A stretch of 64,000 nt of DNA from VRUE01 sp963819755 (lineage in GTDB: Bacteria > Actinomycetota > Thermoleophilia > Solirubrobacterales > 70-9). The DNA lies in contig CAWFXB010000002.1 of NCBI GenBank assembly GCA_963819755.1, positions 1,240,001 to 1,304,000 of the forward strand, in the 5' to 3' direction. This document shows, in pieces, positions 50,982-60,498 of this stretch. Position 1 is the first letter of the stretch. Each line of letters starts with the position of its first letter. The position numbers were made by a program, and so were the translations under genes. The notes below the pieces were generated by a model, which did not search any database, was not told the DNA's origin, and saw only the letters and a program-made list of their open reading frames with translations.

Positions 50982-52766
50982 TCAGCCCGCGTAGAGCTGC
51001 TCGATCTCGTGCTGGTGCTTGTCGGCGACGACGGCGCGCTTCACCTTCAGGGTCGGAGTCAGCTCGCCGCTTTCCTGTGAGAGGTCCTGAGGGAGGATCG
51101 CGATCTTCTTGACCTGCTCGACCCTGGCGAATTTCTCGTTGACTTTGGCGAGGTGTGCCTCGATGGCCTCACGCACGTCGCCATTGGCGGCGAGCTGGGC
51201 GGGATCCTCCGACAGGGCGTGCTCTTTGGCGTAGGCGGTTGCTTCTTCGGGATCGAGCGTGACCAAAGCCACCAGGTAGGGCCGCCGGTCGCCGACGACG
51301 ACGCACTGGGAGACCAGCGGGTGCTGCTTGATCTCGCCCTCGAGGTTGGCCGGCGTGATGTTCTTGCCACCGGCGGTGATGATGATGTCCTTTTTGCGCC
51401 CGGTGATCGTGATGAAGCCGTCGGCGTCGATCGAGCCGAGGTCGCCGGTGTGAAGCCAGCCGTTGACGATCGTCTCCCGAGTCGCCTCCTCGTTCTTGTA
51501 GTAACCCTGGAAGACGTTGGGGCCCTTGACCAGGATCTCACCGTCCTCGGCGATCTTGATCTCGCAACCCGGGAAGGGTTTGCCGATCGTGCCGATCTTG
51601 AAGTCTTGCGGCGAGGAGATCGTCGCCGCGGTGGACGTCTCGGTCATCCCCCAGCCCTCGAGCACGAGTACCCCGGCGGCATCGAAGAAGCGCAGGATAT
51701 CGGGGCTGATCGGGGCGGCGCCGGAAACCGCAAGGCGCAGCTTGCCACCGAAGAGGCCGCGGATTTTCGAGAGGACTTTGTCATCGGCGAATTCGTACTG
51801 CTTGCGCAGCAGGAAACCGGGTTGACGTCCGGAGCGCTCCAACTCGCGCACCTTGCCGCCGACCCGGATCGACCAATCGAAGATTGCCTTTTTGAGGCCG
51901 CCCTCTTTTTCCATGCTGCTGGTTGCGAGGGTGTAGATCTTCTCGAAGATCCGCGGCACCGAGGGGAAGTAGGTCGGTTTCAGTTCGGCCAGATTGGGCA
52001 TGATCTTCAGCGGGTCGCGCTCCCAGTAGGCGATCGTCGCGCCGAGGTCGAAGCTGCCCAGTTGGATCAGCAGGGCGAAGGAGTGGGCGAGGGGGAGGTA
52101 GAGATAGGTGACGTCTTCGGCCTCGATCACGCTGGTGTCGTTGACCATGTCGAGCATCGCCCGGTAGTTGCCGTGGCTGATCACACAGCCCTTCGGCGGC
52201 CCGGTGGTCCCCGACGTGTAGATGAACGTGCAGATGTCCTGCGGGGTAACTGCCTGCCAGAGTCGCTCCCACTCCCCAGCATCACGGGTTTCGCCGCGCG
52301 CAGACAGATCCTCGAGGGAGATCGCGTCGTCGCTGGCGCCGGTCATCCGCACCACCTGCTCCAGCAGCGGCAGTTGGTCACGGACGGCGCGGATCTTCTC
52401 CAGCTGTTCGTCATCCTCGACCACGACGACCTTGGCGTCGGAGTTCTCCAACACGTACTGGCACTCCTCGGGCGAGTTGGTCTGGTAGATCGGCACGACG
52501 GTGGCGCCGATCGAGAGCGCGGCGAAGTCGAAGTAGGTCCACTCGGGGCGGGTGTTGGCGAGGATCGAGACCTTGTCGCCCTTGGCAACGCCGAGGCCGG
52601 CCAAGCCGAGGGCGAGCTTGCGGACCGTCTCCTCGACCTCGACGAAGCTTCGCTTCACCCACTCCTCGCCGTCTCTGAACTGGATCGCCGGAGCGCTGCC
52701 ATAGAGCTGTGCGGCTCGCGGAAGCAGGTCCGCGAGCGTGGTCGATTTGGTTCCCCGCTCCTCCAC
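50982..52766 (-). CDS. Long-chain acyl-CoA synthetase (AMP-binding)
   Basis: 594 residues. The AMP-binding motif YTSGTTGPPKGCVISHGN, GWGMTETSTAATIS, and GWLHTGDLGSIDADGFITIT, followed by GRKKDIIITAGGKNI, define the adenylate-forming family; FadD-like LCFA type. It activates fatty acids with ATP and CoA. Convergent with the patatin gene, whose product could supply free fatty acids. Confidence 0.94.
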   Translation of the reverse strand: MEERGTKSTTLADLLPRAAQLYGSAPAIQFRDGEEWVKRSFVEVEETVRKLALGLAGLGVAKGDKVSILANTRPEWTYFDFAALSIGATVVPIYQTNSPEECQYVLENSDAKVVVVEDDEQLEKIRAVRDQLPLLEQVVRMTGASDDAISLEDLSARGETRDAGEWERLWQAVTPQDICTFIYTSGTTGPPKGCVISHGNYRAMLDMVNDTSVIEAEDVTYLYLPLAHSFALLIQLGSFDLGATIAYWERDPLKIMPNLAELKPTYFPSVPRIFEKIYTLATSSMEKEGGLKKAIFDWSIRVGGKVRELERSGRQPGFLLRKQYEFADDKVLSKIRGLFGGKLRLAVSGAAPISPDILRFFDAAGVLVLEGWGMTETSTAATISSPQDFKIGTIGKPFPGCEIKIAEDGEILVKGPNVFQGYYKNEEATRETIVNGWLHTGDLGSIDADGFITITGRKKDIIITAGGKNITPANLEGEIKQHPLVSQCVVVGDRRPYLVALVTLDPEEATAYAKEHALSEDPAQLAANGDVREAIEAHLAKVNEKFARVEQVKKIAILPQDLSQESGELTPTLKVKRAVVADKHQHEIEQLYAG

Positions 52767-52798
52767 GGCGGGGAGTCTAGTGGACGGTTACCGAGGGG

Positions 52799-52984
52799 TT
52801 ATGCGGTCGAAGCGTGGTGCCGCGCCTGCTGCTCAGTGGCCCGCCGAAGTGAGGTCTGGAAGAGCGACTTGTCGATCCGGCCGTGGAAGATCGGGACGTG
52901 CATCTCAACGCACTTGCCGATCACCTCCTGCCGTTTCATGCGCAGCTCGTCGGCAAGCTCGGACGGGGTGAGGTGATTGGCCAC
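52799..52984 (-). CDS. Small IF2_N-like protein
   Basis: 61 residues (MANHLTPSELADELRMKRQE, then VIGKCVEMHVPIFHGRIDKS). The helix-turn-helix-like pattern LADELRMKRQEVIGKCVEM resembles the IF2_N domain of translation initiation factor 2 and short standalone regulators in actinobacteria. Start preceded by a purine-rich site. Function unknown. Confidence 0.65.
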   Translation of the reverse strand: MANHLTPSELADELRMKRQEVIGKCVEMHVPIFHGRIDKSLFQTSLRRATEQQARHHASTA

Positions 52985-53112
52985 CGCGGACCTCCCAGGT
53001 AGTTGAAATCGGGTAGTCCAGTTTTACCCCGGAGAGCGGACGTGTCAAACGGATGTGGATGCAGTTTGCGTGGATTGGCCGGCCCGGACGCCCGGCTCGC
53101 GATAATGCAGGG

Positions 53113-53838
53113 GTGTCCGAAGTCGCCGCCACTCCGATACCTCGCCGGGGCCGCCTCTGGGTGATCCTCGCGCTTGCCCTGGCGCTTGGGGCGCTCGGCT
53201 ACGCGCTGGTCGGCATCTCCACCAAGAAAGCCGACAACAACTTCGTTCAGATCGAAGGCATCTCCACCGCTCAGGAGCTTTTCGGCGGGGTTCCCCAGGA
53301 AGGGGACCGGCTCGGATCGTCCGATGCGCCGGTCTCGATCCAGGTCTTCAACGACCTCCAGTGCGGCAACTGTCGCGCCGACTTCCTCGCCACGATTCCC
53401 ACTCTGACCGAAAGCTACGTGCGCCCCGGATCGGTGAAGCTGTTGATGCGCCACTACTCGGTCGCCGAAAACCCGCTCGAGCTCGGCTTCTTTGGGGCCG
53501 AAGCGGCAGCGCAGCAGGGCTACGGCTGGCAATACACCTATCTCTTCTTCCTCAACCAGGCGGAGGCGGAACGGTTTGGGATCGACAACGACTTCATGGC
53601 CTCGCTGGCCGGCTCGATCGGCGAACTCGACGTCCCGGAATGGCAGGAAGCACTGGATAGCGAAGGGGGCTCCGGAGGGGCGATGGCGAAACGACTCGAA
53701 GCCGACGGAGAACTCGGAACCAAGCTCGGCATCCGCACCGGCGTGGCGATGATCGTCAGTGGCCCAAGCGGCACCCGCACCCTCCAGGACGGTCCCAGCG
53801 CCGTTCAGGCCGAACGGGCGATCGAAGCGGTCAGCTGA
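53113..53838 (+). CDS. DsbA-like membrane-anchored thioredoxin-fold protein
   Basis: 241 residues from the GTG at 53113, picked because the N-terminus then gives a single helix (WVILALALALGALGYALVGI) after a short basic segment. Redox motif CGNC (C84, C87) after VSIQVFNDLQ, as in DsbA/BdbD and MtbA-like actinobacterial proteins. Probably catalyses disulfide formation outside the membrane. Confidence 0.85.
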   Translation: MSEVAATPIPRRGRLWVILALALALGALGYALVGISTKKADNNFVQIEGISTAQELFGGVPQEGDRLGSSDAPVSIQVFNDLQCGNCRADFLATIPTLTESYVRPGSVKLLMRHYSVAENPLELGFFGAEAAAQQGYGWQYTYLFFLNQAEAERFGIDNDFMASLAGSIGELDVPEWQEALDSEGGSGGAMAKRLEADGELGTKLGIRTGVAMIVSGPSGTRTLQDGPSAVQAERAIEAVS

Positions 53839-53847
53839 CGATCCGTC

Positions 53848-55036
53848 TCAGGCCACTCGCCGTAGTTGTGGTCGCTTTGCCGCCTCCAGCGCAAGGCGGC
53901 TCGCCTCGATTGCGCTGGCCCAGGAAACCTCCGAGAGGAGCCCGGGAGCGGCAACCATGTCACCGGCGAGAAAGATCCCGTCGCCGCGGCCGATTGCCGG
54001 CCTGTCTCGCCAGCTCTTTCCGGGGTAGTCGAGTGGCCCGGTGCGCGCCGTCATCAGCTGCCGCCGCCGCCAGGTCTCACGCTCGCGCCAATTGGGCAGT
54101 GAGGCGTCGAGGAGTCGATCGAGGCGCAGCGCCGCCTGGTCGGTGCTCTCGCCGGGGCGCACCGGCATCTGTGCCTGCACCAGCTCCTCTCCGCTGGGAG
54201 CAAGCGACGGATCGGGGGCGCTGAAGCGCTCGACCCAGCCGGCCTCGTCGAGATCGGAGACGACGAAAGGGTCGCCTCGTCGCCGTTCGATGCCGAGGTC
54301 CAGGCACACGGTGTTGCCGCTCGGCCACTTCGAGCGAGTTTTCGCCGGTCAGCTCGCGCGCGTGCTCGAGCTCGGTCGCGACGATCGTCGGGCCGTCCGG
54401 GATCGCATCGACGCGATGCCCGGTCTCGATCGTCACCCCGAGCTGGCGCAGGCGCCCTTCCAGCGAAGCGATCAACGCGCTCCAACCGCCGATCAGATAG
54501 CGCGCCGTGGGCGGCGGGCTGAGCAGAACCCGGACCGAGTGCTTCCAGACGAAGGCCGCGGACAGCGCCCCCGGGTCGTGATGGAAGGTGTAGACGCCGG
54601 CTGCGGCGGAGAGCATCTCGGCGGTCCGCTCGTCGCTGTGACCGGTCACCCAGCTGCGGAAGTCGACGTCGACCGGAGCTTCTCGCCCACGCAGCCGCAG
54701 CACGGAGGGAACCGTGCCGAGGGGCGGGGTGCGGCGAACCTTGCCCTGCCAGCGGAAGCGGATGCCGGACAGCGGTGGGTTGGCGTACGCCGGCAGCAGG
54801 TCGCGCTCGGCCAGCCAACCCCAGAAGGGGCCGTCCTTGTAGATGACGTGGGGCCCGAGGTTGGCCTTGTAAGGGCCGCTTTTGCTGCGGGCGCGGCCGC
54901 CGAGCTCCTCGTGTGCCTCGAGCAGCCGTACCTCGCTGCCGCCTTCTCCGCAGGCGATCGCTGCTATGAGTCCGGCGAGGCCGCCGCCGACGATGGTGAT
55001 CGAGCCCCCGCTCCCTTTGCCATTGGTTCGGTTCAT
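53848..55036 (-). CDS. FAD-dependent oxidoreductase (phytoene-desaturase/amine-oxidase fold), frameshifted
   Basis: N-terminal part (from ATG 55036) has the FAD motif IVGGGLAGLIAA (residues 15-26) and LGGRARSK. It ends in register near 54320; the C-terminal part (LDLGIERRRGDPFVVSDLDE to FLAGDMVAAPGLLSEVSWAS, a typical FAD-family end) continues in another frame to 53848. Removing one base near 54316-54326 restores 395 residues. Substrate unknown. Divergent from the MocR gene. Confidence 0.8.
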
Positions 55037-55074
55037 TACGCCCTCCTAGCCGTGGAGCAATGCACCTTAGGGGG

Positions 55075-55102
55075 TTACTGGACCGATATAAAGTTCCAGT
55101 AA
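55075..55102 (+). promoter_or_regulatory. Candidate MocR operator
   Basis: ttactgga and tccagtaa form a perfect 8-bp inverted pair with 12-bp spacing, ending on the ATG of the MocR gene; a further tccagt half-site follows at 55118. Overlap with the start, between divergent genes, fits autorepression and control of the FAD oxidoreductase gene. Confidence 0.5.
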
Positions 55103-56505
55103 TGGCACGTGTGAGTGGTCCAGTTGGGGGTCCGGGGGTCTTGGTCGAGCTCGAGCGCGATGCCGAGCTGCCGTTGCACGAGCAGGTCGAGCGCTCGATT
55201 CGCGAGAGCATCCAGGCGGGTCGCCTCGCTGCCGGAACGCGGCTGCCTTCGAGCCGCGCCCTCGCCGCAGAGCTGGGAATCTCTCGCGGCGTCGTCACCG
55301 AGACCTACAGCCAGCTTGCGGCGGAGGGCTATCTGCTGAGCAGGCAGGGGGCTCCGGTGAGGGTGGCGCGTACGGTGCGTGCCTCGGATGAGCGGCCGCC
55401 CGCGCACTCGCTCCTGCCCGACTTCTCGTACCACTTCCATCCCGGCCTTCCCGACCTCGCCGGCTTTCCCCGCGATCGTTGGCTCCGTTCGCTGCGCGCC
55501 GCCTGGCGTCAGGCGCCGCTGGACGCCGTTGGCTATCCCGACCCTCGCGGTGTCCCGGCGCTGCGACAGGCGCTCGCCGAGTACCTCGGGCGCGTCCGTG
55601 GCGTTGCGGCGGAGCCTGAGCAGATGCTGATCTGCACCGGCTTCGCCCAGGCCTTCTCGCTGATCTGTCGCTGGCTGGCGGCTCGCGGTGTCGAGCGGAT
55701 CGCGCTCGAGGATCCGGGCTGGCATCCGCACCGCCTGATCGTCGAGCAGGCGGGGCTCGAGGTCGTGCCGGTACCGGTCGACGCCGAGGGACTCCGAGTC
55801 GACCTGCTCGAAGCGAGCCCGGCCGGCGTAGTGGTGGTGACGCCCGCCCACCAGTTCCCGACCGGCGCCGTGCTCAGCCGCGCGCGCCGCGCTGCCTTGG
55901 TCGAGTGGGCTGAGAAAGGGGATCGCCTGATCGTCGAGGACGATTTCGACGCGGAGTACCGCTACGACGGCAGTGGCCTCGGCGCCGTTCAGGGGCTGGC
56001 GCCGGACCGCGTTGCCTACATCGGTTCGGCGAGCAAGCGGCTGACCCCGGGAATGCGCCTGGGTTGGGCGCTGCTGCCCCCCTGGCTGGCCTGGCCCCTG
56101 ATCCAGGCAAAGGCGATCGAGGACAGCGGCTCGGAGGCGATCGGCCAGCTCGCCCTCCACGACTTCATCGAACGTGGCGAGCTCGACCGCCACATCCGCC
56201 GCATGCGCCTGCGCTACCGGCGCCGGCGCGAGGCCCTGCTCGAGGCGTTGTCACGGCGTTTGCCCCAAGCAGGCGTTTCCAGGGGCGCTGCCGGCCTCTA
56301 CGAGCTGGTCGAGCTGCCCGAAGGGACCGACGAGGCCGCACTCGTGGCCGCCGCGGCCGATCGCGGTGTTGGCCTGGAGGGGCTGGCCCTGCATCGCTTT
56401 ACCGCCGCGGGCCCTCCTGGCTTGGTGCTCGGGTTTGCCTGCCTCTCCGAGCCGGCGATCGACAGCGGCATCCGCCTGCTCGCCGAGGCGTTGAGGGAAC
56501 TCTAA
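55102..56505 (+). CDS. MocR-family regulator (GntR wHTH plus aminotransferase fold)
   Basis: 467 residues from ATG 55102. GntR winged helix (LPLHEQVERSIRESIQAGRL; LPSSRALAAELGISRGVVTE) followed by a class-I aminotransferase domain with VGYPDPRGVPALRQALAEYL, VEDDFDAEYRYDG and the PLP-lysine motif GSASKRLTPGMRLGW. These proteins use PLP as ligand/cofactor to control amine or vitamin B6 metabolism. Divergent from the FAD oxidoreductase, a plausible target. Confidence 0.92.
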   Translation: MARVSGPVGGPGVLVELERDAELPLHEQVERSIRESIQAGRLAAGTRLPSSRALAAELGISRGVVTETYSQLAAEGYLLSRQGAPVRVARTVRASDERPPAHSLLPDFSYHFHPGLPDLAGFPRDRWLRSLRAAWRQAPLDAVGYPDPRGVPALRQALAEYLGRVRGVAAEPEQMLICTGFAQAFSLICRWLAARGVERIALEDPGWHPHRLIVEQAGLEVVPVPVDAEGLRVDLLEASPAGVVVVTPAHQFPTGAVLSRARRAALVEWAEKGDRLIVEDDFDAEYRYDGSGLGAVQGLAPDRVAYIGSASKRLTPGMRLGWALLPPWLAWPLIQAKAIEDSGSEAIGQLALHDFIERGELDRHIRRMRLRYRRRREALLEALSRRLPQAGVSRGAAGLYELVELPEGTDEAALVAAAADRGVGLEGLALHRFTAAGPPGLVLGFACLSEPAIDSGIRLLAEALREL

Positions 56506-56551
56506 GAGCGAGCCGCCGGATGCCATGCCGTCGTTTTAGGATGCTCGTCGC

Positions 56552-56968
56552 ATGGGCTCCGAAGAACAACGCACCGCGATCGTTACCTGCATGGATGCGC
56601 GTCTCGACGCCGCCGGCTTCCTCGACGATTGGCCCGCGCCGGTGCACATCGTCCGCAACGCGGGCGGTCGCGTGACGGCCGACACCCTGCGCTCCCTCGC
56701 CGCTTCGTGTGCGATGGGGACGAGGAGGATCCTTGTCTTCCACCACACCGATTGCGCCATGGCCGCGCACTCCGACGAGCAGATACGCGACCTGCTTCCC
56801 ACGGGGGCGGATCCAGAGGTGGACTTCCTCACCATCGCCGACCCCCTCGAGGCTCTCCGAGAAGATGTCCTCTCGATTAGAAGCTCCCCGCTCCTCCCGG
56901 CCGGCATCGAGGTGGCTGGCTTCATCTACGACCTCGACGCACGGGAAGCTCGCGAGATCCAGGCCTGA
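56552..56968 (+). CDS. Beta-carbonic anhydrase-like protein, short form
   Basis: 138 residues, shorter than typical 200+ residue beta-carbonic anhydrases. Zinc-ligand motifs CMDAR (C13, D15, R17) and HHTDC (H65, C68), with VRNAGGRVTADTLRSLA, match the minimal actinobacterial form. Possible CO2 hydration or related hydrolase; activity not certain. Confidence 0.85.
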   Translation: MGSEEQRTAIVTCMDARLDAAGFLDDWPAPVHIVRNAGGRVTADTLRSLAASCAMGTRRILVFHHTDCAMAAHSDEQIRDLLPTGADPEVDFLTIADPLEALREDVLSIRSSPLLPAGIEVAGFIYDLDAREAREIQA

Positions 56969-57024
56969 CCACGTCCGCTACGATTTCGTGCTCGGAAGTG
57001 GTTGGGAGGCGAGGGAGGCGAAAC

Positions 57025-57987
57025 ATGGAGTCAGGACGGTTGCGAGGCGGGCAGTTCCGCGGAACGTGCGTTTCTGTCGTGGTGCTAATGGCGGCCTTGG
57101 CGCTCGCGGTCGCGCCGGCTCAGGCGAAGGCGGCCTCACCGGTGCTTGAATTCGTGCCCTCGGGCACCGCCTTTCCCATCGAATTTACGGCCGATGGTGG
57201 GGAAGTGACCGCTGTGATGGCCAACGTCGACCCGGTCGTGCACTGCACCGCCTCCCATGGCGAAGGCGAAATCATCGGGCCGCGCTCGACCCTCTCGGAA
57301 TACGTCTTCACGGGATGCGTGGCGCACGAAGGCGGATCTACTGCCAATTGCCAATCGGAACCCCTCAATACGGGAGTAATTGAAAGTGGAGCGATCGAAG
57401 CCGACCTCGTCTACATCGATCAGGCGAAACACGAGGTCGGCATGCTGCTCAATCCGAGCGGTGGCGTCTACCTGACCTTCAAATGCGGGGGCGAACTGGT
57501 CGAAGCGCGCGGCCCCTTCCTCGCTCCCGTCGGTGCGCTCAATACGCAGACCACCTCCTTCACGGCGACCCTCAGCCGCTCGGGCGTGACGCAGACCCCC
57601 AACGAATACGAAAACGCGATCGGCGAAAAGCGGAAAGCCGTCCCGATGGGCGAATGGGAAGGTCACCCACTGGCCACGACCGGAGTGGAACTGAGCTTTG
57701 CGATCCACACCAGCGCATCGCTTGAAATAAGGGCCGTCACCGCTGCCGAAATCGAAGCCAAGCAGCGCGATGAAGAGGCTGCCGCGACGAAGAAGCGCCA
57801 GGAAGAGGAAGCCAAGGCTGCGGCGGCGGCAAAGAGGCGCCAGGAAGAGGAAGCCAAATCAGAACAGCTCAGGCGCGCACTGCTTTCCAGCACGCTCAAG
57901 CAGTGCAGGAAGGCCCACTCGAAGCACAAGCGCATGCAGTGCGAAAAGCGGGCCAAGAAGCAGTACGGCAGCGCAAAATCGCGCTGA
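57025..57987 (+). CDS. Exported protein with charged C-terminal coiled coil
   Basis: 320 residues from ATG 57025 (GTG/ATG upstream in frame also possible). Signal peptide (SVVVLMAALALAVAPAQAKA), a beta-rich domain of about 200 residues with Cys pairs (VHCTASHGEG, FTGCVAHEGG, ANCQSEP, LTFKCGGEL), then an Ala/Glu/Lys/Arg coiled coil (EEAAATKKRQEEEAKAAAAA). Function unknown. Confidence 0.75.
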   Translation: MESGRLRGGQFRGTCVSVVVLMAALALAVAPAQAKAASPVLEFVPSGTAFPIEFTADGGEVTAVMANVDPVVHCTASHGEGEIIGPRSTLSEYVFTGCVAHEGGSTANCQSEPLNTGVIESGAIEADLVYIDQAKHEVGMLLNPSGGVYLTFKCGGELVEARGPFLAPVGALNTQTTSFTATLSRSGVTQTPNEYENAIGEKRKAVPMGEWEGHPLATTGVELSFAIHTSASLEIRAVTAAEIEAKQRDEEAAATKKRQEEEAKAAAAAKRRQEEEAKSEQLRRALLSSTLKQCRKAHSKHKRMQCEKRAKKQYGSAKSR

Positions 57988-57992
57988 AATAA

Positions 57993-58066
57993 TCGGGGCG
58001 CCCGGATTTGAACCGGGGACCTCACCGACCCGAACGGTGCGCGCTACCAGGCTGCGCCACGCCCCG
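57993..58066 (-). tRNA. tRNA-Pro (anticodon CGG)
   Basis: On the minus strand: acceptor cggggcg/cgccccg, D arm with gcagcctggtagcgc, anticodon stem caccg/cggtg with loop ttCGGgt, T arm ccccggttcaaatccggg. Discriminator A. Reads CCG codons. Confidence 0.94.
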
Positions 58067-58115
58067 AAGGCGGCGATTATCTCAGAGCCGCCCCTCTGGG
58101 GCCGTTCGGCGGGTC

Positions 58116-58865
58116 CTAGGCAGCGTGGCGGATGCCGGCGATCGCCCTCCCGCCGGCGGTATTGCCACGACCGGAGGGGATGGGACCGGCCTGGGGGACG
58201 ACGTGCGGGTAGTCCTGCAGCCGGATCTGCGAAGCGAGCATCGTGCGTCGATCGCCAGCCTCCCCGATCGGAACTGGCCAGAGGCCCTCGTTGTGGCAGG
58301 CCCCGGATTGCTCACGCAAATGGACCGGCGGATCGGCCAGGGACGCGAAGGCGCCGTCGGGGCTGTGCAGGACGACCTCGGCTGAGTAGAACGATCGCAG
58401 CAGGGGCTGCCGGGACTCGCCGCCGTCCCATTCGAGCCGGTTGGCGACGCTGACCTGAACGCGACGCAATCCGGGGGCGATCTCGTCGACCCAGGCTTCG
58501 ATCGTGGCGTGGAGAGGCTCCCATTCCCAAGTCAGGGCTCCCGCCGTGACGCCGTTCTCGACCAGATCCGCTCGTCTCACGCCCGCCGGCTCGATGCGCG
58601 CTGTGCGGCCCGGGAGCGAAGGGATCCAGACCTCATGCTCGACGGCCTCCTCACGGCTGGCGTAGCGCGTACCGGCAACGACCAAGAAGTCGACCGGCTC
58701 GCCCTTCGGGTCGAGGACTTGCCGCTCGACCGTCTGCCGCACGCGCACCGTCACCTCGACGTTGGGATCGAGTCCCTCGATCAGGCACTCTGCGTGCAGC
58801 TGTGATCGTCCCTCTGGACAGCCGCGGGGAGGGACGCTACGTACGAAACGCTTCCGATCCTCCAT
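58116..58865 (-). CDS. Protein of unknown function beside tRNA-Pro
   Basis: 249 residues from ATG 58865 (MEDRKRFVRSV); earlier in-frame ATGs at 58883 and 58877 are possible. Beta-rich sequence, for example EVTVRVRQTVERQVLDPKGE and RVQVSVANRLEWDGG, with one HNEGLWPVPIGEAGDRRTML motif. The last 25 residues look low-complexity (AGGRAIAGIRHAA) and may not be the original C-terminus. I do not recognise a family with confidence. Confidence 0.5.
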   Translation of the reverse strand: MEDRKRFVRSVPPRGCPEGRSQLHAECLIEGLDPNVEVTVRVRQTVERQVLDPKGEPVDFLVVAGTRYASREEAVEHEVWIPSLPGRTARIEPAGVRRADLVENGVTAGALTWEWEPLHATIEAWVDEIAPGLRRVQVSVANRLEWDGGESRQPLLRSFYSAEVVLHSPDGAFASLADPPVHLREQSGACHNEGLWPVPIGEAGDRRTMLASQIRLQDYPHVVPQAGPIPSGRGNTAGGRAIAGIRHAA

Positions 58866-59012
58866 CGGTAGACCCATACCCATCCCATTTGTGGGCAAAA
58901 CTAATCCGTCGACAGTATGAGATGGGTCCCGGATGGCGAGGTTTTTACGGCGATTGATCCCGCAACGAGCGGGTAATTGCATCGGTATCCCGCAAATCTG
59001 AACGGAGGAACG

Positions 59013-59528
59013 ATGGAGGCATCAGCGCCGACCCCGAGCAAGGGCATCTTCGACAGCGCCAATCTGGAGGCCAGGGAGCACGTCGTCAAGCTGCTCCAAA
59101 AGGCCTACTGGATGGAGATCGAGACCGTGATGAGCTACCTGGCCGCGTCGGTCAATCTCGACGGGGTGCGCGCGCAGGAGATCAAGGAGTCGCTGGCGGA
59201 GGACGTCGAAGAGGAGCTCGGCCACGCCAAGCAATTCGCCGTGCGGATCAAGGAGCTCTACGGGGTGGTGCCGGGCTCGGAGGATTTCGCCGCCGAGCAG
59301 AGCTTCCTCCAGCCGCCCGCGGAGCAGACCGACATCGTCCATGTCATCCGCGGCGTGATCAAGGCCGAGACCGGCGCGATCGAGCACTACACCCGGATCA
59401 TCGAGGAGACCGAGGGCGTCGACCCGGTCACGCAAGACATGACGATCGCGATTCTCCGCGACGAGCAGGGCCATCGCCGCCTCTTCGAGGGCTTCCTGCG
59501 CGAGTACGAGTTCGAGGGCATCGCCTAG
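59013..59528 (+). CDS. Ferritin-like diiron protein
   Basis: 171 residues from ATG 59013 after ggagga. Four-helix pattern with carboxylate/His ligands: LQKAYWMEIETVMSYLA, DVEEELGHAKQFAVRIKE, VIKAETGAIEHYTRIIEE and LRDEQGHRRLFEGFLRE, two ExxH pairs (EELGH, DEQGH). Ferritin/bacterioferritin family; iron storage or redox. Confidence 0.9.
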   Translation: MEASAPTPSKGIFDSANLEAREHVVKLLQKAYWMEIETVMSYLAASVNLDGVRAQEIKESLAEDVEEELGHAKQFAVRIKELYGVVPGSEDFAAEQSFLQPPAEQTDIVHVIRGVIKAETGAIEHYTRIIEETEGVDPVTQDMTIAILRDEQGHRRLFEGFLREYEFEGIA

Positions 59529-59558
59529 GCGGGGAAGAAAACGGGTACGCGGGGCCCC

Positions 59559-60413
59559 ATGGACGCCAAGAGGCCCCTGCGAGCCTTCGATCGCTACCAG
59601 CAACGCCATAGGCCGCTGGCGCTGCCGGTTGCCGTGGTCAAGAAGTTCGGCGATGACGACGGTGGCGATCTCACGGCGCTGATCGCCTACCGGGCCTTCT
59701 TCTCGCTCTTCCCCCTCCTCCTGCTGCTGACCACGGTGCTCGGCTATGTATTGGCGGGCAACCCCGATCTGCGCCAGGAAGCGGTCGACTCGACGCTCGC
59801 GCAATTCCCGGTGATCGGCGATCAGATCAAGTTGAGCTCGCTCGAAGGCAACGGCATTGCTCTGGCGGTGGGCATCGCCGGCTCGCTTTGGGCCGGCTTC
59901 GGCGTCGTGCTCGCTACCGAAGCGGCGCTCGACCGTGTCTGGGCAGTGCCCCGCCGCGATCGCTCCGGCTTCCTCACCTCGCGCTTGCGGGCGCTCATCT
60001 TCCTCCTCGTACTCGGCGCCCTGACGATCGCCTCGACCGTGGCCTCGGGCCTGGTCGGTGGCGGCGCTGGTGTGCTCGGCCCGCTCGGCGGCATTGCCGT
60101 CTCGATCGGGCTCAACGTGGCCGTCTTCGCCGCCGTCTTCACGCTCTTGGGACGACGTTCCACGTCCCTGAGCGCCTTGCTGCCGGGAATCGTCCTTGCC
60201 GCGGTCTGCTGGTCCGCCCTGCAACTGGTCGGTGGCTACTTCGTCTCCCACCAGATCCGCAACGCGACGCCAGCCTATGGCACCTTCGCCCTTGTCCTCG
60301 GTCTCCTCGTCTGGATCCACCTTGGCGCGATGCTCACCGTGTTCAGCGCCGAGCTCAACGTCGTCCGGGCCCATGGCCTCTGGCCCCGCAGCCTGCTCGG
60401 CGTCGAGCAATAG
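59559..60413 (+). CDS. YihY/BrkB family membrane protein
   Basis: 284 residues with about six membrane helices. Signatures: DLTALIAYRAFFSLFPLLLL, WAGFGVVLATEAALDRVW and YGTFALVLGLLVWIHLGAML, then VFSAELNVVRA. Often miscalled ribonuclease BN; more likely a membrane protein of unknown function. Confidence 0.9.
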   Translation: MDAKRPLRAFDRYQQRHRPLALPVAVVKKFGDDDGGDLTALIAYRAFFSLFPLLLLLTTVLGYVLAGNPDLRQEAVDSTLAQFPVIGDQIKLSSLEGNGIALAVGIAGSLWAGFGVVLATEAALDRVWAVPRRDRSGFLTSRLRALIFLLVLGALTIASTVASGLVGGGAGVLGPLGGIAVSIGLNVAVFAAVFTLLGRRSTSLSALLPGIVLAAVCWSALQLVGGYFVSHQIRNATPAYGTFALVLGLLVWIHLGAMLTVFSAELNVVRAHGLWPRSLLGVEQ

Positions 60414-60498
60414 ACATTCGCGCTGGAGGCGGTTACTGTCTTTTCAGTAGTGCATCAACGGATCGGAGGGTGAGGGAATCGACTGGATCGCGATAACC

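Noticed and set aside
54041..55102. Plus-strand frame opposite the FAD oxidoreductase
   Set aside because: The minus-strand protein shows FAD-family motifs; this frame shows none.
59559..60413. Ribonuclease BN annotation for the YihY/BrkB protein
   Set aside because: The membrane family was named so in error in older annotation; the sequence shows membrane helices and no nuclease motif.
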